NCBI GenBank assembly: GCA_041740975.1
Contig: JBGSKV010000124.1
Span: 1 to 36,292 of the forward strand
Reading direction: 5' to 3'
Origin: JBGSKV01 sp041740975
Lineage (GTDB): Bacteria > Bdellovibrionota_B > Oligoflexia > Oligoflexales > JALZUQ01
Length of the DNA: 36,292 nucleotides
This document shows, one piece after another, positions 9,482-16,568 of this stretch (positions within the stretch are counted from its first letter, which is position 1; each line of letters opens with the position of its first letter). The translations under genes and the position numbers were made by a program. Under the pieces are notes generated by a model. It worked only from the letters and a program-made list of their open reading frames with translations, searched no databases and was not told the origin of the DNA.

Positions 9482-9662
9482 TTTGCGAAGAGTTGGGTAA
9501 AACTTCCCAGCACTATCTCCAGTGGGTACGCTTGCCCGCCTAAAAGTGGGGACTTTTGTTTGTAACAAAGCTCCTGCCCGGGCTGCGCTGGTGTTCGCGC
9601 GTCCTGCGCTCACAACCCCCTCTGGAGATAGTGCTGGGAAGTTTTACCCAACTCTTCGCAAA
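9482..9662. repeat. 41-bp perfect inverted repeat with a 99-base loop
   Basis: Bases 9482-9522 are exactly complementary to 9622-9662. After one mismatch the pairing continues for three more G-C pairs (9524-9526 with 9618-9620). The loop holds a small GCCCGGGC palindrome. It lies wholly inside the 9408-9955 element and may be a second element inserted in the first, or the central stem of one structure. Confidence 0.85.
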
Positions 9663-9681
9663 GCTCAAAATCTCCAACAGT

Positions 9682-9749
9682 GAGGCTCCGCCAAACTGGG
9701 TTACCTCACTCGAGCAACTGTTGCGGATGCAACTCCTGTGCGGAGCCTC
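9682..9749. repeat. Stem-loop with competing helices
   Basis: GAGGCTCCGC (9682-9691) pairs with GCGGAGCCTC (9740-9749). Part of the same left strand can instead form AGTGAGG (9679-9685) with CCTCACT (9704-9710). The loop also contains GTTGC-GGAT-GCAAC (9720-9733). The two long pairings exclude each other. Confidence 0.6.
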
Positions 9750-9796
9750 GCCGTCACCGTTTTTACCCGATGGTTGGCTGGGACGGTTGAGCCGGC

Positions 9797-9852
9797 TTAG
9801 ATTTGGCTGGGCATTGAGGCTGCATCAGCCGACACCGCCCAGACAAATCTAA
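9797..9852. repeat. 16-bp stem-loop, one mismatch
   Basis: TTAGATTTGGCTGGGC (9797-9812) pairs with GCCCAGACAAATCTAA (9837-9852) with a single mismatch. The loop itself contains GGCTG/CAGCC. This is the fourth substantial helix inside the 9408-9955 element. Confidence 0.65.
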
Positions 9853-9961
9853 CCCGGGAGAACCGGACCAATCAAACATAGAAATGAAAACTGTGAGTGT
9901 GAAAGGCGGAGCTTGAATGACGTTACGGCCGCATCGCGGCCGTTCAGTAATCAATTATTAA

Positions 9962-9986
9962 AAAACCCCGCTTATCACGGGGTTTT
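9962..9986. terminator. Intrinsic terminator, works in both directions
   Basis: AAAACCCCG (9962-9970) pairs with CGGGGTTTT (9978-9986) around a 7-base loop, with A and T runs on either side. It lies downstream of the minus-strand barrel gene at 10016. It resembles the terminator of the paralogous gene at 11181-11208, including the nearby TTGAAGCA. Confidence 0.85.
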
Positions 9987-10015
9987 CCTTTGAAGCATCC
10001 CACTAACCAAACCGA

Positions 10016-10981
10016 TTAGTAGAACGTGTAAGTCAATCGCGTCATGTTCGAAATCGCCGCTGTATCCGTCTGCTTCTTCGAGACATTGGCAAAGTATCCG
10101 TCGTAGTTACGCGTCGTTTCATTGCGAATAGCGAGCTTGTCGTTCACTTTGTAGTTGATCTGAATCATCGGTTGAGTCGTGGTGGACCACTTTGATTCCA
10201 CATTCAGAACTCCTTTGTTTTTTGCATCAAAAGTATAGGTATCCGAAGGACTCGCGATCACGTTGACGACAAAGTTGATCTTTAATCCTTCCACACCCGC
10301 TGGCGTATAGCCCACTCCACCTCTAGAGTAAGTAAAAATCGGATATTTCGAAGACTTCCCGACAACAGAGGACTCCAAGCCACGTTCCGATACTTCTTTG
10401 CCGGTTAAGCTCGCGCCCTTAGGACCTTCGCGGTAGGTTGCCGCCAAGTCGGTCTTGGAAATATTCACGCCAATTCCGCTTTCGGTTAAGACGTAGGGAG
10501 CGATTTTTCCGATTCCCGTTTGAAAGGGCAAGCTCAACTGTCCTAAGAAAACACCATAAACTTCGCTGCCTTTGCTTTGGAAAGGATTGACAGCCCATGC
10601 ATAGGGCGCCAACAAGACATAGTCATTGGCAATCAAGTCCGTTTCTAAGGTGACGTGCACAGTCGGCTTTTTTATGTGCGTCGAGTCTTCTTCTTTTTTA
10701 AGCTCCGCGTACGCGTCTAGAGTTAACAACTTGTTAAGGATGGGCGTCCGAAAATGCGGCATAAACATCAACGTGTTCTTCTTCGTTCCCGCTTTTTTCA
10801 GGTAAAAATACGATCCGACATAGACCGAACTGTCTGGGAACAGCGATAGAGGCGCCGCAGCTTTTGTCGCTGCCACTTCCGCCGCCGGTGCAGCGGCTGC
10901 AGCCGCTTGTTCTTCTGCCCACGCCGCGGTACTACCAGCTAACGTGAGCGCAAGCGCTAAAACATTCAATACGATTTTCAT
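10016..10981 (-). CDS. Outer-membrane beta-barrel-type protein, paralogue A
   Basis: A 321-residue exported protein with a Sec signal (MKIVLNVLALALTLAGSTAAWA) and an Ala-rich linker. The body of alternating, aromatic-rich strands ends in LTYTFY, typical of the terminal aromatic recognised by the BAM machinery. It is a clear paralogue of the next gene upstream: SLFPDSSVY, PHFRTPILN, STTTQPM and SNMTRLTYT recur in both. The start at 10981 is chosen because AAGGAG lies at ideal distance and a signal peptide follows; the frame is open further (to 11086) without support. Function is unknown; a porin or surface barrel is the natural guess. It has its own terminator, and 264 bases separate its start from the stop of the paralogue, so transcription may be independent. 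Confidence 0.8.
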   Translation of the reverse strand: MKIVLNVLALALTLAGSTAAWAEEQAAAAAAPAAEVAATKAAAPLSLFPDSSVYVGSYFYLKKAGTKKNTLMFMPHFRTPILNKLLTLDAYAELKKEEDSTHIKKPTVHVTLETDLIANDYVLLAPYAWAVNPFQSKGSEVYGVFLGQLSLPFQTGIGKIAPYVLTESGIGVNISKTDLAATYREGPKGASLTGKEVSERGLESSVVGKSSKYPIFTYSRGGVGYTPAGVEGLKINFVVNVIASPSDTYTFDAKNKGVLNVESKWSTTTQPMIQINYKVNDKLAIRNETTRNYDGYFANVSKKQTDTAAISNMTRLTYTFY

Positions 10982-11180
10982 GACTCTCTCCTTACAGTCA
11001 AAAACGTGTGGCCCGATATACTCTTTTTTATTCCTAAGAAAAGAATTAGCACACAGATCACCAGAAGTTAATGAATGCGCCAACATTACATGTTCGATTT
11101 TATCGAGAAAACAAGGTTCAATGCTGTTTTGGCGTGGGGTCGCGCCATAGTGACAGGGAGGTGGTTTTGAAAAAAAATAA

Positions 11181-11208
11181 AAAAACCCCGCATTTCTGCG
11201 GGGTTTTT
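11181..11208. terminator. Strong intrinsic terminator
   Basis: A perfect 12-bp stem, AAAAACCCCGCA (11181-11192) with TGCGGGGTTTTT (11197-11208), around a TTTC loop. It lies 38 bases after the stop codon of the minus-strand barrel gene at 11246. Confidence 0.9.
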
Positions 11209-11245
11209 CATTGAAGCAAACTTAGCTTAGCGAGATAAGTTCGGC

Positions 11246-12205
11246 TTAGTAAATGGTATAGGTCAAACGAGTCATGTTACTGATCTTGCCTGCTTTCGCT
11301 TGCTTGGCAGTCGTATCACCAAAGTAATTCTGCATATCATAAGTCACGTCATTACGAAGGTGAATGAATTTATTGGCCGTATATTCCAAACGAAGCATCG
11401 GTTGGGTCGTGGTCTGCCAGCTCGTATCAACATTCGTAACTTTCTTTGAGGCTACATCAACCGTGTACTCATTTTTTGGAGCAGCAAGGATATTAGTAGC
11501 GGCAGTCAATTTAAGACCTGGTACCATCGCAGGATCAAATTCAAATCCTACTCGACCGTAAACGTCATAAACATATTCGCCAGATTCTGTAGGTGCGGCG
11601 ATATTCTTTGCTTTCAACTGCTCGCCGGTCAAAGAGATTTTTCTATTACCTTCAAGATATTTCGTACTGTCTGCAAGATCGACATTTGTCGTATTGATAC
11701 CCATTGCGCTTTCCGTCATTAAGAACGGCGTGATGGTACCATCAGAGGTTTGAACAGGAAGTTTCGCCACAGCTGCCAAATACACCAATGCCTGACCGCC
11801 AGTGCTTCTGCCTGGGTTCACTAATTCAAGGTAAGGGCCGACGTAAAAATTCTCGTTGTTGACCAAAACTTTTGTAAAATCAATAAAAGTCGTAGCAATC
11901 GTCCCATGGGCTACATTGTCTTTTTTCATAATATCCGCATAGGCATCCATCGTTACAAAATTATTAAGGATGGGTGTGCTAAAGTGCGGAGTAAAGATAA
12001 GATCATTTTTACCAGTTGATGCACGGTTTATATAGTAACGAGTCCAAAGATAAACACTGCTTTCCGGAAACAAAGAATAAGCTGGTGCTGACTTCGTTGC
12101 TGTGACTTCTGTCGTGGTCGTCGTCGTCGTTGTCGTAGCTTGTGCCCAAGCTGCCGTGCTTGCAGTCGCAAGTAAAATGGCAAGGACTGTTGACTTGATT
12201 CTCAT
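11246..12205 (-). CDS. Outer-membrane beta-barrel-type protein, paralogue B
   Basis: A 319-residue exported protein: Sec signal MRIKSTVLAILLATASTAAWA, then a run of nine threonines that is probably a flexible linker, then a strand-rich body ending in LTYTIY. It shares the whole architecture and many blocks with the gene at 10016 (SLFPESSVY, PHFSTPILN, TTTQPM, SNMTRLTYT), so the two arose by tandem duplication. AAGGAG sits six bases before the ATG. A good promoter at 12306-12333 and a hairpin in the leader suggest strong expression. The threonine run is written with mixed codons (ACG/ACA/ACT/ACC types), so it is not a simple-sequence slippage tract. Function is unknown beyond outer-membrane location. 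Confidence 0.8.
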   Translation of the reverse strand: MRIKSTVLAILLATASTAAWAQATTTTTTTTTEVTATKSAPAYSLFPESSVYLWTRYYINRASTGKNDLIFTPHFSTPILNNFVTMDAYADIMKKDNVAHGTIATTFIDFTKVLVNNENFYVGPYLELVNPGRSTGGQALVYLAAVAKLPVQTSDGTITPFLMTESAMGINTTNVDLADSTKYLEGNRKISLTGEQLKAKNIAAPTESGEYVYDVYGRVGFEFDPAMVPGLKLTAATNILAAPKNEYTVDVASKKVTNVDTSWQTTTQPMLRLEYTANKFIHLRNDVTYDMQNYFGDTTAKQAKAGKISNMTRLTYTIY

Positions 12206-12252
12206 GAGAACTCCTTAAAATTTATAAGCATTGGTACAGTTAAATATTGCCC

Positions 12253-12295
12253 TGACGTAAACCGATGCTGGTTTGCCTACGCGAAGAGTACGTCA
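12253..12295 (-). promoter_or_regulatory. Stem-loop at the 5' end of the barrel-gene leader
   Basis: TGACGTA (12253-12259) is complementary to TACGTCA (12289-12295). Inside it AAACC (12259-12263) pairs with GGTTT (12270-12274). With transcription starting near 12299 this hairpin would sit at the very 5' end of the mRNA, a position where ompA-type stems stabilise messages. The stabilising role is inferred. Confidence 0.45.
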
Positions 12296-12305
12296 AGATG
12301 CCTAG

Positions 12306-12333
12306 ATTCTATTGAAATCTATATCAAAGTCAA
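12306..12333 (-). promoter_or_regulatory. Putative sigma-70 type promoter of the barrel gene
   Basis: Read on the minus strand: TTGACT (12333-12328), 16 bases, TAGAAT (12311-12306). Both hexamers are one mismatch from consensus, and the predicted leader is about 94 bases. Confidence 0.5.
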
Positions 12334-12453
12334 AAATTTTATAAAGATTAAGGATTTGTATAATGATAGTAATACGTTATACTGACTCAATATCATAGGC
12401 CGGACGGCCAAAGCCACACTGTATAGGCTCTTCAGGGATTTTCATAGAATGTT

Positions 12454-14157
12454 TTAAGCCCGACGGCGATTGCGCTCTTCATGCCGCAAAGGCACAGGTT
12501 GGATGATCACAAAGCAAATATCATCGATCTGAGCGGCACCTTGGGTGTGGGCCGTTAGTAATCGGAGGATCTCTTTTTTCAACGCCGCTGGTTCACTATA
12601 GTCGCGAACATTGCGCAAATTCCTATGCAAGGCGCGCCGAAACGTTGCTTTCTGTGCATCGCGCGCTTCCGTCAAACCGTCCGTGTACATCACCAACAGA
12701 TCTCCAGCATCAAGATGATAACGAGTTTCTGTAAATTCCGACTCGCCGCCTTGAATTAAACCTAACATACCATGCTGATTTTTAGCCAAATGCGACATGA
12801 TATTAACGCCGGATTTATGCTTCAAAATAAGAGGAAAGGTATGACCAGCGTTACAAACATAAATAGCGCTATTGATCAAATCTACTTGGATGGCCAAGCA
12901 AGTCGTTGTGATCTTGCCGTCTGAGCTTAGGCTTCGAATCGTGCTGTCGATGAGCTTTACCAATTCGAAAGATTTGGGCTGAAACTTCTGAGTACTCGTC
13001 TTGATAAGCTGTTCAACCATGCACATGGCCCCATTCATGGCGGTACTGACTATACCCTGCGGCAAGCCATGTCCCGTGATATCGCCCATCAAAGCGTACA
13101 AATAGCGGCCATGCACATCTTCAAAAACGTAGAACCAATCCCCTCCCAAATGGGCGGCAGGTTCATAATGGTAGGAGAGTTTTGACTTATGAGTCATTTT
13201 AGTTTCATTAGATAACATCGCACGCTGCACAACTTCGGCCAGCTGCAGCTCCGCATCGACGGTCGCTCCTTGGCGAATCAATTTGAGAACCGCGAAGACA
13301 ACCACTCCCACCAGAACTGCCATCAAAAATAAATAGGAAATCAACAAACGATGCGGCTTCGCCATGATCGCGTCACGAGACTGGGCGACAAGGATATGCT
13401 GCGGGAACAGTCTGGAAGGCTCCGCGATGACATCGAAGGTTTCGCCTTCAACGTTAAAGGTGGTTTCAAGTCCGTCCGCGCGCAGTTTGCCAAAAAAAGA
13501 CAAAATTTCTGGCCGTTCCTCTTGACTTATCACTAGTGGAGTCTGGTTCTGATCATTCGGCAAAAGCGTAACGATTATGGATTTGCGACTCAGGGTTTCG
13601 AGCGTTTTGGTATACCAGCTGTTCAGTTTCACCCGCGCGACAAGATACTTTAAACTTGCGTTCATAATGACGGGCTTGACGATATAAAAAGACGGCGCTT
13701 TTCCATCCGAGTCCGGAATAAACTCGAGACTTTCAGAAGGAATCGGCATGGGCCGGCCAAATGACTCTTGAAAACTCTTGGCTTCAATCATGGGGTCAAG
13801 CGGCTCACCCATCAGAATATTCTGCTCCGAATCGACCAGCAAAACTTTATCTATATCTTGGTGCAAAGTCGTAAGACTACTAAGAACCTCACGCTTTAAG
13901 AAAAGGTTATCGGTGCCAAAGATTTCGTTACGCGCGGCTTGTTGCAACACCATATCGATTTGCTGAATGTACTGATCGAATTGCTCCATCAGCAAACTGG
14001 CAATCATTTTGTTATCGACGAGACTTTGTTTTTTCACGGAGCGATAATGATTGCTTAAACTATACAGCGCAAAAAGCATCGGCAAAATTGCGATCGGTGC
14101 CAAATAGGCAACCATTCTAACTGCCAATCGATTTTGCTTGAAGGCTGTTGGCAGCAT
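12454..14157 (-). CDS. Membrane-anchored SpoIIE/RsbU-type PP2C phosphatase
   Basis: A 567-residue sensor phosphatase. Transmembrane helix 1 (YLAPIAILPMLFALYSL, about 19-35) and helix 2 (LLISYLFLMAVLVGVVVFAVL, about 270) flank a periplasmic sensing region of roughly 230 residues, probably Cache-like. The cytoplasmic SpoIIE domain has the PPM metal-binding aspartates: Asp340 in GGDWF, Asp359 in MGDITGHG and Asp493 in MYTDGLTEARD, with a further DD near the C-terminus. Such enzymes dephosphorylate anti-sigma-factor antagonists (STAS proteins) in partner-switching pathways. No STAS protein, anti-sigma kinase or sigma factor is encoded in this window. The start codon overlaps the stop of the binding-protein gene by one base (TAATG), so production of the two proteins is coupled. 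Confidence 0.88.
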   Translation of the reverse strand: MLPTAFKQNRLAVRMVAYLAPIAILPMLFALYSLSNHYRSVKKQSLVDNKMIASLLMEQFDQYIQQIDMVLQQAARNEIFGTDNLFLKREVLSSLTTLHQDIDKVLLVDSEQNILMGEPLDPMIEAKSFQESFGRPMPIPSESLEFIPDSDGKAPSFYIVKPVIMNASLKYLVARVKLNSWYTKTLETLSRKSIIVTLLPNDQNQTPLVISQEERPEILSFFGKLRADGLETTFNVEGETFDVIAEPSRLFPQHILVAQSRDAIMAKPHRLLISYLFLMAVLVGVVVFAVLKLIRQGATVDAELQLAEVVQRAMLSNETKMTHKSKLSYHYEPAAHLGGDWFYVFEDVHGRYLYALMGDITGHGLPQGIVSTAMNGAMCMVEQLIKTSTQKFQPKSFELVKLIDSTIRSLSSDGKITTTCLAIQVDLINSAIYVCNAGHTFPLILKHKSGVNIMSHLAKNQHGMLGLIQGGESEFTETRYHLDAGDLLVMYTDGLTEARDAQKATFRRALHRNLRNVRDYSEPAALKKEILRLLTAHTQGAAQIDDICFVIIQPVPLRHEERNRRRA

Positions 14158-15206
14158 TAGCGTTTAACCTTTTTTGAATCGAAAATTTCGTCCCAGATCT
14201 TTAGCCAAGCCGGACCCTCTTTTGCGATTCGCTCCCAGTCCACATCCATGACTTTGAAATTGACATGACGTGTGTAAGATGGCTGCTCTTTCAAAGGCAA
14301 ATCCTTATGCAAATGCAGTCGATGGAAGGGAGAGCGTGAAAGCGTAATAGCGACGTCTTTCGAAAGCAAAAACTCGGCGAATTTTTGCGCCGAAGGATGC
14401 GGGACAGGTTTTTTAACCAACGCCATGCCATCAATCAGTACGGGTACGCCGCTCGATGGATAGACGAAATCAAGCGAGAAGCCTTGACGCATGCGCATCG
14501 CAACTTCCGGCATATTCCAAACTCCAATGGGCAGAATTCCTTTGCCGACTGCTTGCAGCATAAGTTGCGAATGGGAATAATAGCCCCCGACTTGAGCATC
14601 GAGTTGCTTTAGCCAATCCATCGATTGTTCAAGTGTCTTACCGCGGCGCAAATTCCAATCCACTGCCGCGACAATCAGCGCGCGCATGGTGCCAGAGGTG
14701 TTGGACGTACGAAGTGTAATTTTGCCGGCATATTTTTTGTCTAGTAAGGAATCCCAATCGCTTGGACGCGGAAGTTTGCTGAGCATATCTTTCTGGAAGA
14801 AAATGGTAATGGGAGCCTGCATATCGCCAATCCAAAAATCCGTATGCTTACCGGGATCTTTTTCAAAATTGCTGGCTAAAGATTTGGGAAGCTCTGCAAG
14901 AAGACCCGCATTTTTGGCACCGATAAACATAAACTGCGGACCACCCCACCACACATCGGCAACAGGTGATGACTTTTCGGCTTCAATACGCGCGACAATG
15001 TCTTCGGCCCCATAAAATCGCCAGTCGACTTTTTCGCCTGGATATTTTTTTTCATATTTGTCGGCGACCATTTTCAGTATCTCAGTTCCGTGCGGACTGT
15101 AGATTACAATCGGTGGTACTTTAGAAGTTTGTGCCAAGCCTGATGTTGCTAACGAAAAAATAAAAACTGCCGCCGGCATGAATCTGCACCGGAGATTTTC
15201 ATTCAT
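14157..15206 (-). CDS. Periplasmic solute-binding protein, iron/spermidine class
   Basis: A 349-residue extracellular solute-binding protein. The signal sequence MNENLRCRFMPAAVFIF is followed by SLATSGLAQ, and the mature domain begins IVIYSPHGTEILKMVADKYEKK, the typical opening of the family that binds ferric iron, thiamine or polyamines. Further family segments are VDWRFYGAEDIVARIEAE, ADVWWGGP, KITLRTSNTSGTMRA and GVPVLIDGMALVKKPVPHP. The start at 15206 gives a classical signal peptide; the frame is open to an ATG at 15275 and another in-frame ATG is at 15179. No permease or ATPase gene is adjacent. Instead the gene runs straight into a membrane phosphatase, so the protein may report ligand to that sensor rather than feed a transporter. 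Ligand unknown. Confidence 0.85.
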   Translation of the reverse strand: MNENLRCRFMPAAVFIFSLATSGLAQTSKVPPIVIYSPHGTEILKMVADKYEKKYPGEKVDWRFYGAEDIVARIEAEKSSPVADVWWGGPQFMFIGAKNAGLLAELPKSLASNFEKDPGKHTDFWIGDMQAPITIFFQKDMLSKLPRPSDWDSLLDKKYAGKITLRTSNTSGTMRALIVAAVDWNLRRGKTLEQSMDWLKQLDAQVGGYYSHSQLMLQAVGKGILPIGVWNMPEVAMRMRQGFSLDFVYPSSGVPVLIDGMALVKKPVPHPSAQKFAEFLLSKDVAITLSRSPFHRLHLHKDLPLKEQPSYTRHVNFKVMDVDWERIAKEGPAWLKIWDEIFDSKKVKR

Positions 15207-15324
15207 CAGTTTGGAAAAAAAATTCGCCACGTTTTTGCGTCGCCCTTTCAGTCGTAAGTCAGCGGGATAACCCATCTATTTTTCGGTTGTTAGAGGCTAA
15301 ACGTGAGGGAGAATTTTCAAATCG

Positions 15325-15353
15325 TTTCTAAAGGTATATACCTGAATTTACAA
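15325..15353 (-). promoter_or_regulatory. Putative promoter with a 12-bp palindrome in its spacer
   Basis: On the minus strand TTGTAA (15353-15348), 17 bases, TAGAAA (15330-15325). The perfect palindrome AGGTATATACCT (15332-15343) lies between the two hexamers, where a dimeric repressor would block polymerase. It precedes the binding-protein/phosphatase operon. No regulator gene is close by. Confidence 0.4.
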
Positions 15354-15366
15354 GATAAATGCGGAT

Positions 15367-16440
15367 TTACTCGTTGACGCCGCGATCATGTTCGCGGTCC
15401 ATGTCCCATTTCGGATCCCAGGCAAAGCGCCCCTCTCCTTGATCAAAGAGCCCGGTGTCGCGTCGAGTCACGCCGGATTTCAATAAACTCTCGGCAAATT
15501 CACCGAGCAAAACTTGAATTTCATTGATAGTGTGCAGGGTATTTATTTTTTCTCGCACTTTCTTGGAGCCAACAAAACCTTTCGTGTACCAAAGCAAGTG
15601 TTTACGCATGCAAAGCGCTCCCATCGGCTTGTCTTCATAAGCTTCTCGTTGCCAGGCGAGATGCTGACTGACCACCGCAAACCAATCTTGCACGGTAGGT
15701 GCCAGAAATTCTGGCTTCTTGGCTTGCATAAAAACCCATGGATTACCGAGCGCGCCGCGGCTGATCATCGTGCCGCTGACGCCAGTGCGTTCATGCATAT
15801 ACTTTACGTCGTCCATGCCAAAAAGATTGCCGTTGCCAATCACCGGAATGGTCAAGGCTTTGGAAAGTTTTTGAATAAAGTTTAGGTCAACCGGAGTCTG
15901 ATAGTCATCGCTTCGACAGCGGCCATGCACAGTGAGCCAGTCCGCTCCACCCTCTTGGGCTGCGAGTGCCACGTCGATGGCATTCATGGAATTGCGGTCC
16001 CACCCCAGTCGGATCTTTACAGACAGAGGTTTTTTAGTGGCCTGACGAGAAAGGCGCACAACTTCAAAAACATTTTTTGAATCTTTCAGCAGAGCACTGC
16101 CGCAACCGGTGTTCACCACTTTGCGAACGGGACAACCCATATTGATATCAATCGTGTCGAAGTTAAACGTATCGAGCTTGGCAATCGCTTCCGAAATATC
16201 ACCAGGAGAGCTGCCCGTTATCTGAACACCCAAAATGCGTTCATTGGGGTGGCGCTCCATCATATTTAAAGTACGTTCACTGTTGCGCAAAAGTGCTGTG
16301 GCCGAAAGCATTTCGACATAAGTCAGATCCGCGCCAAGTCTCGTGCATATTCTACGAAAAGGATGGTCGGAAACACCCGCAAGTGGCGCCAAAATAACTG
16401 GCGTCGGACTGATTCCTAGTTTTGTAAAGACTGCAGTCAT
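15367..16440 (-). CDS. dusB: tRNA-dihydrouridine synthase, DusB family
   Basis: A 357-residue flavoenzyme that reduces specific uridines in tRNA to dihydrouridine using FMN and NADPH. The TIM-barrel motifs are in order: ILAPLAGVSDHPFRR near the N-terminus, GVQITGS, DINMGCPVRKV with the catalytic Cys103, KIRLGWD, TVHGRCR, VIGNGNL and MISRGALGNPW at the phosphate-binding end. A C-terminal helical domain follows. The length is slightly above the usual 320-350. In the segment after the catalytic Cys the usual TGAGSALL reads TGCGSALL, a conservative oddity. The gene is transcribed alone, divergent from serS. Confidence 0.93.
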   Translation of the reverse strand: MTAVFTKLGISPTPVILAPLAGVSDHPFRRICTRLGADLTYVEMLSATALLRNSERTLNMMERHPNERILGVQITGSSPGDISEAIAKLDTFNFDTIDINMGCPVRKVVNTGCGSALLKDSKNVFEVVRLSRQATKKPLSVKIRLGWDRNSMNAIDVALAAQEGGADWLTVHGRCRSDDYQTPVDLNFIQKLSKALTIPVIGNGNLFGMDDVKYMHERTGVSGTMISRGALGNPWVFMQAKKPEFLAPTVQDWFAVVSQHLAWQREAYEDKPMGALCMRKHLLWYTKGFVGSKKVREKINTLHTINEIQVLLGEFAESLLKSGVTRRDTGLFDQGEGRFAWDPKWDMDREHDRGVNE

Positions 16441-16568
16441 GATTCAACCATATGATCTAAAGTGAATGCCACTGGGTGAATAGTCCCTTAGCATTTTGCT
16501 TAAAAAATGATAATTTGTTTTTTCGTCAATTTAGGGCAATTTGCCTGGACCCCGTACGGAGCCAGTAG

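Larger units (their letters stand above)
9408..9955. repeat. Nested inverted-repeat element with 30-bp perfect terminal arms
   Basis: This roughly 550-base block between convergent genes holds no convincing gene. It is bounded by perfect 30-bp inverted arms, 9408-9437 and 9926-9955. Each arm contains its own hairpin, CGGCCGC-GAT-GCGGCCG on the left and its complement on the right. Similarity between the ends continues further in: after an unrelated spacer, both ends share GCTCCGCC(C/T)TTCACA (9451-9465, and the complement of 9898-9912). So the ends are inverted copies of a repeat unit of about 58 bases. Inside are a 41-bp perfect inverted repeat (9482-9662), a 10-bp stem (9682-9749) and a 16-bp stem with one mismatch (9797-9852). 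It could be a MITE or REP-type composite element, or the template of a large structured RNA. No transposase is present nearby. Confidence 0.8.

Noticed and set aside
9094..9543. Open frame of 149 codons crossing the end of the small secreted gene into the inverted-repeat element
   Set aside because: It overlaps a gene with a clear signal peptide in another frame, and its second half is repeat-arm sequence that reads similarly in the opposite arm (ITERPRCGR), which is expected from the inverted repeat rather than from coding.
9408..9955. Integron attC site or retron msr/msd
   Set aside because: There is no integrase or reverse transcriptase in the window, no array of cassette genes, and the arms do not show the attC core triplets. 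The generic repeat call is safer.
12060..12150. Threonine run in the barrel protein as a phase-variable simple repeat
   Set aside because: The codons are mixed, so the DNA is not a uniform microsatellite and slippage is unlikely.
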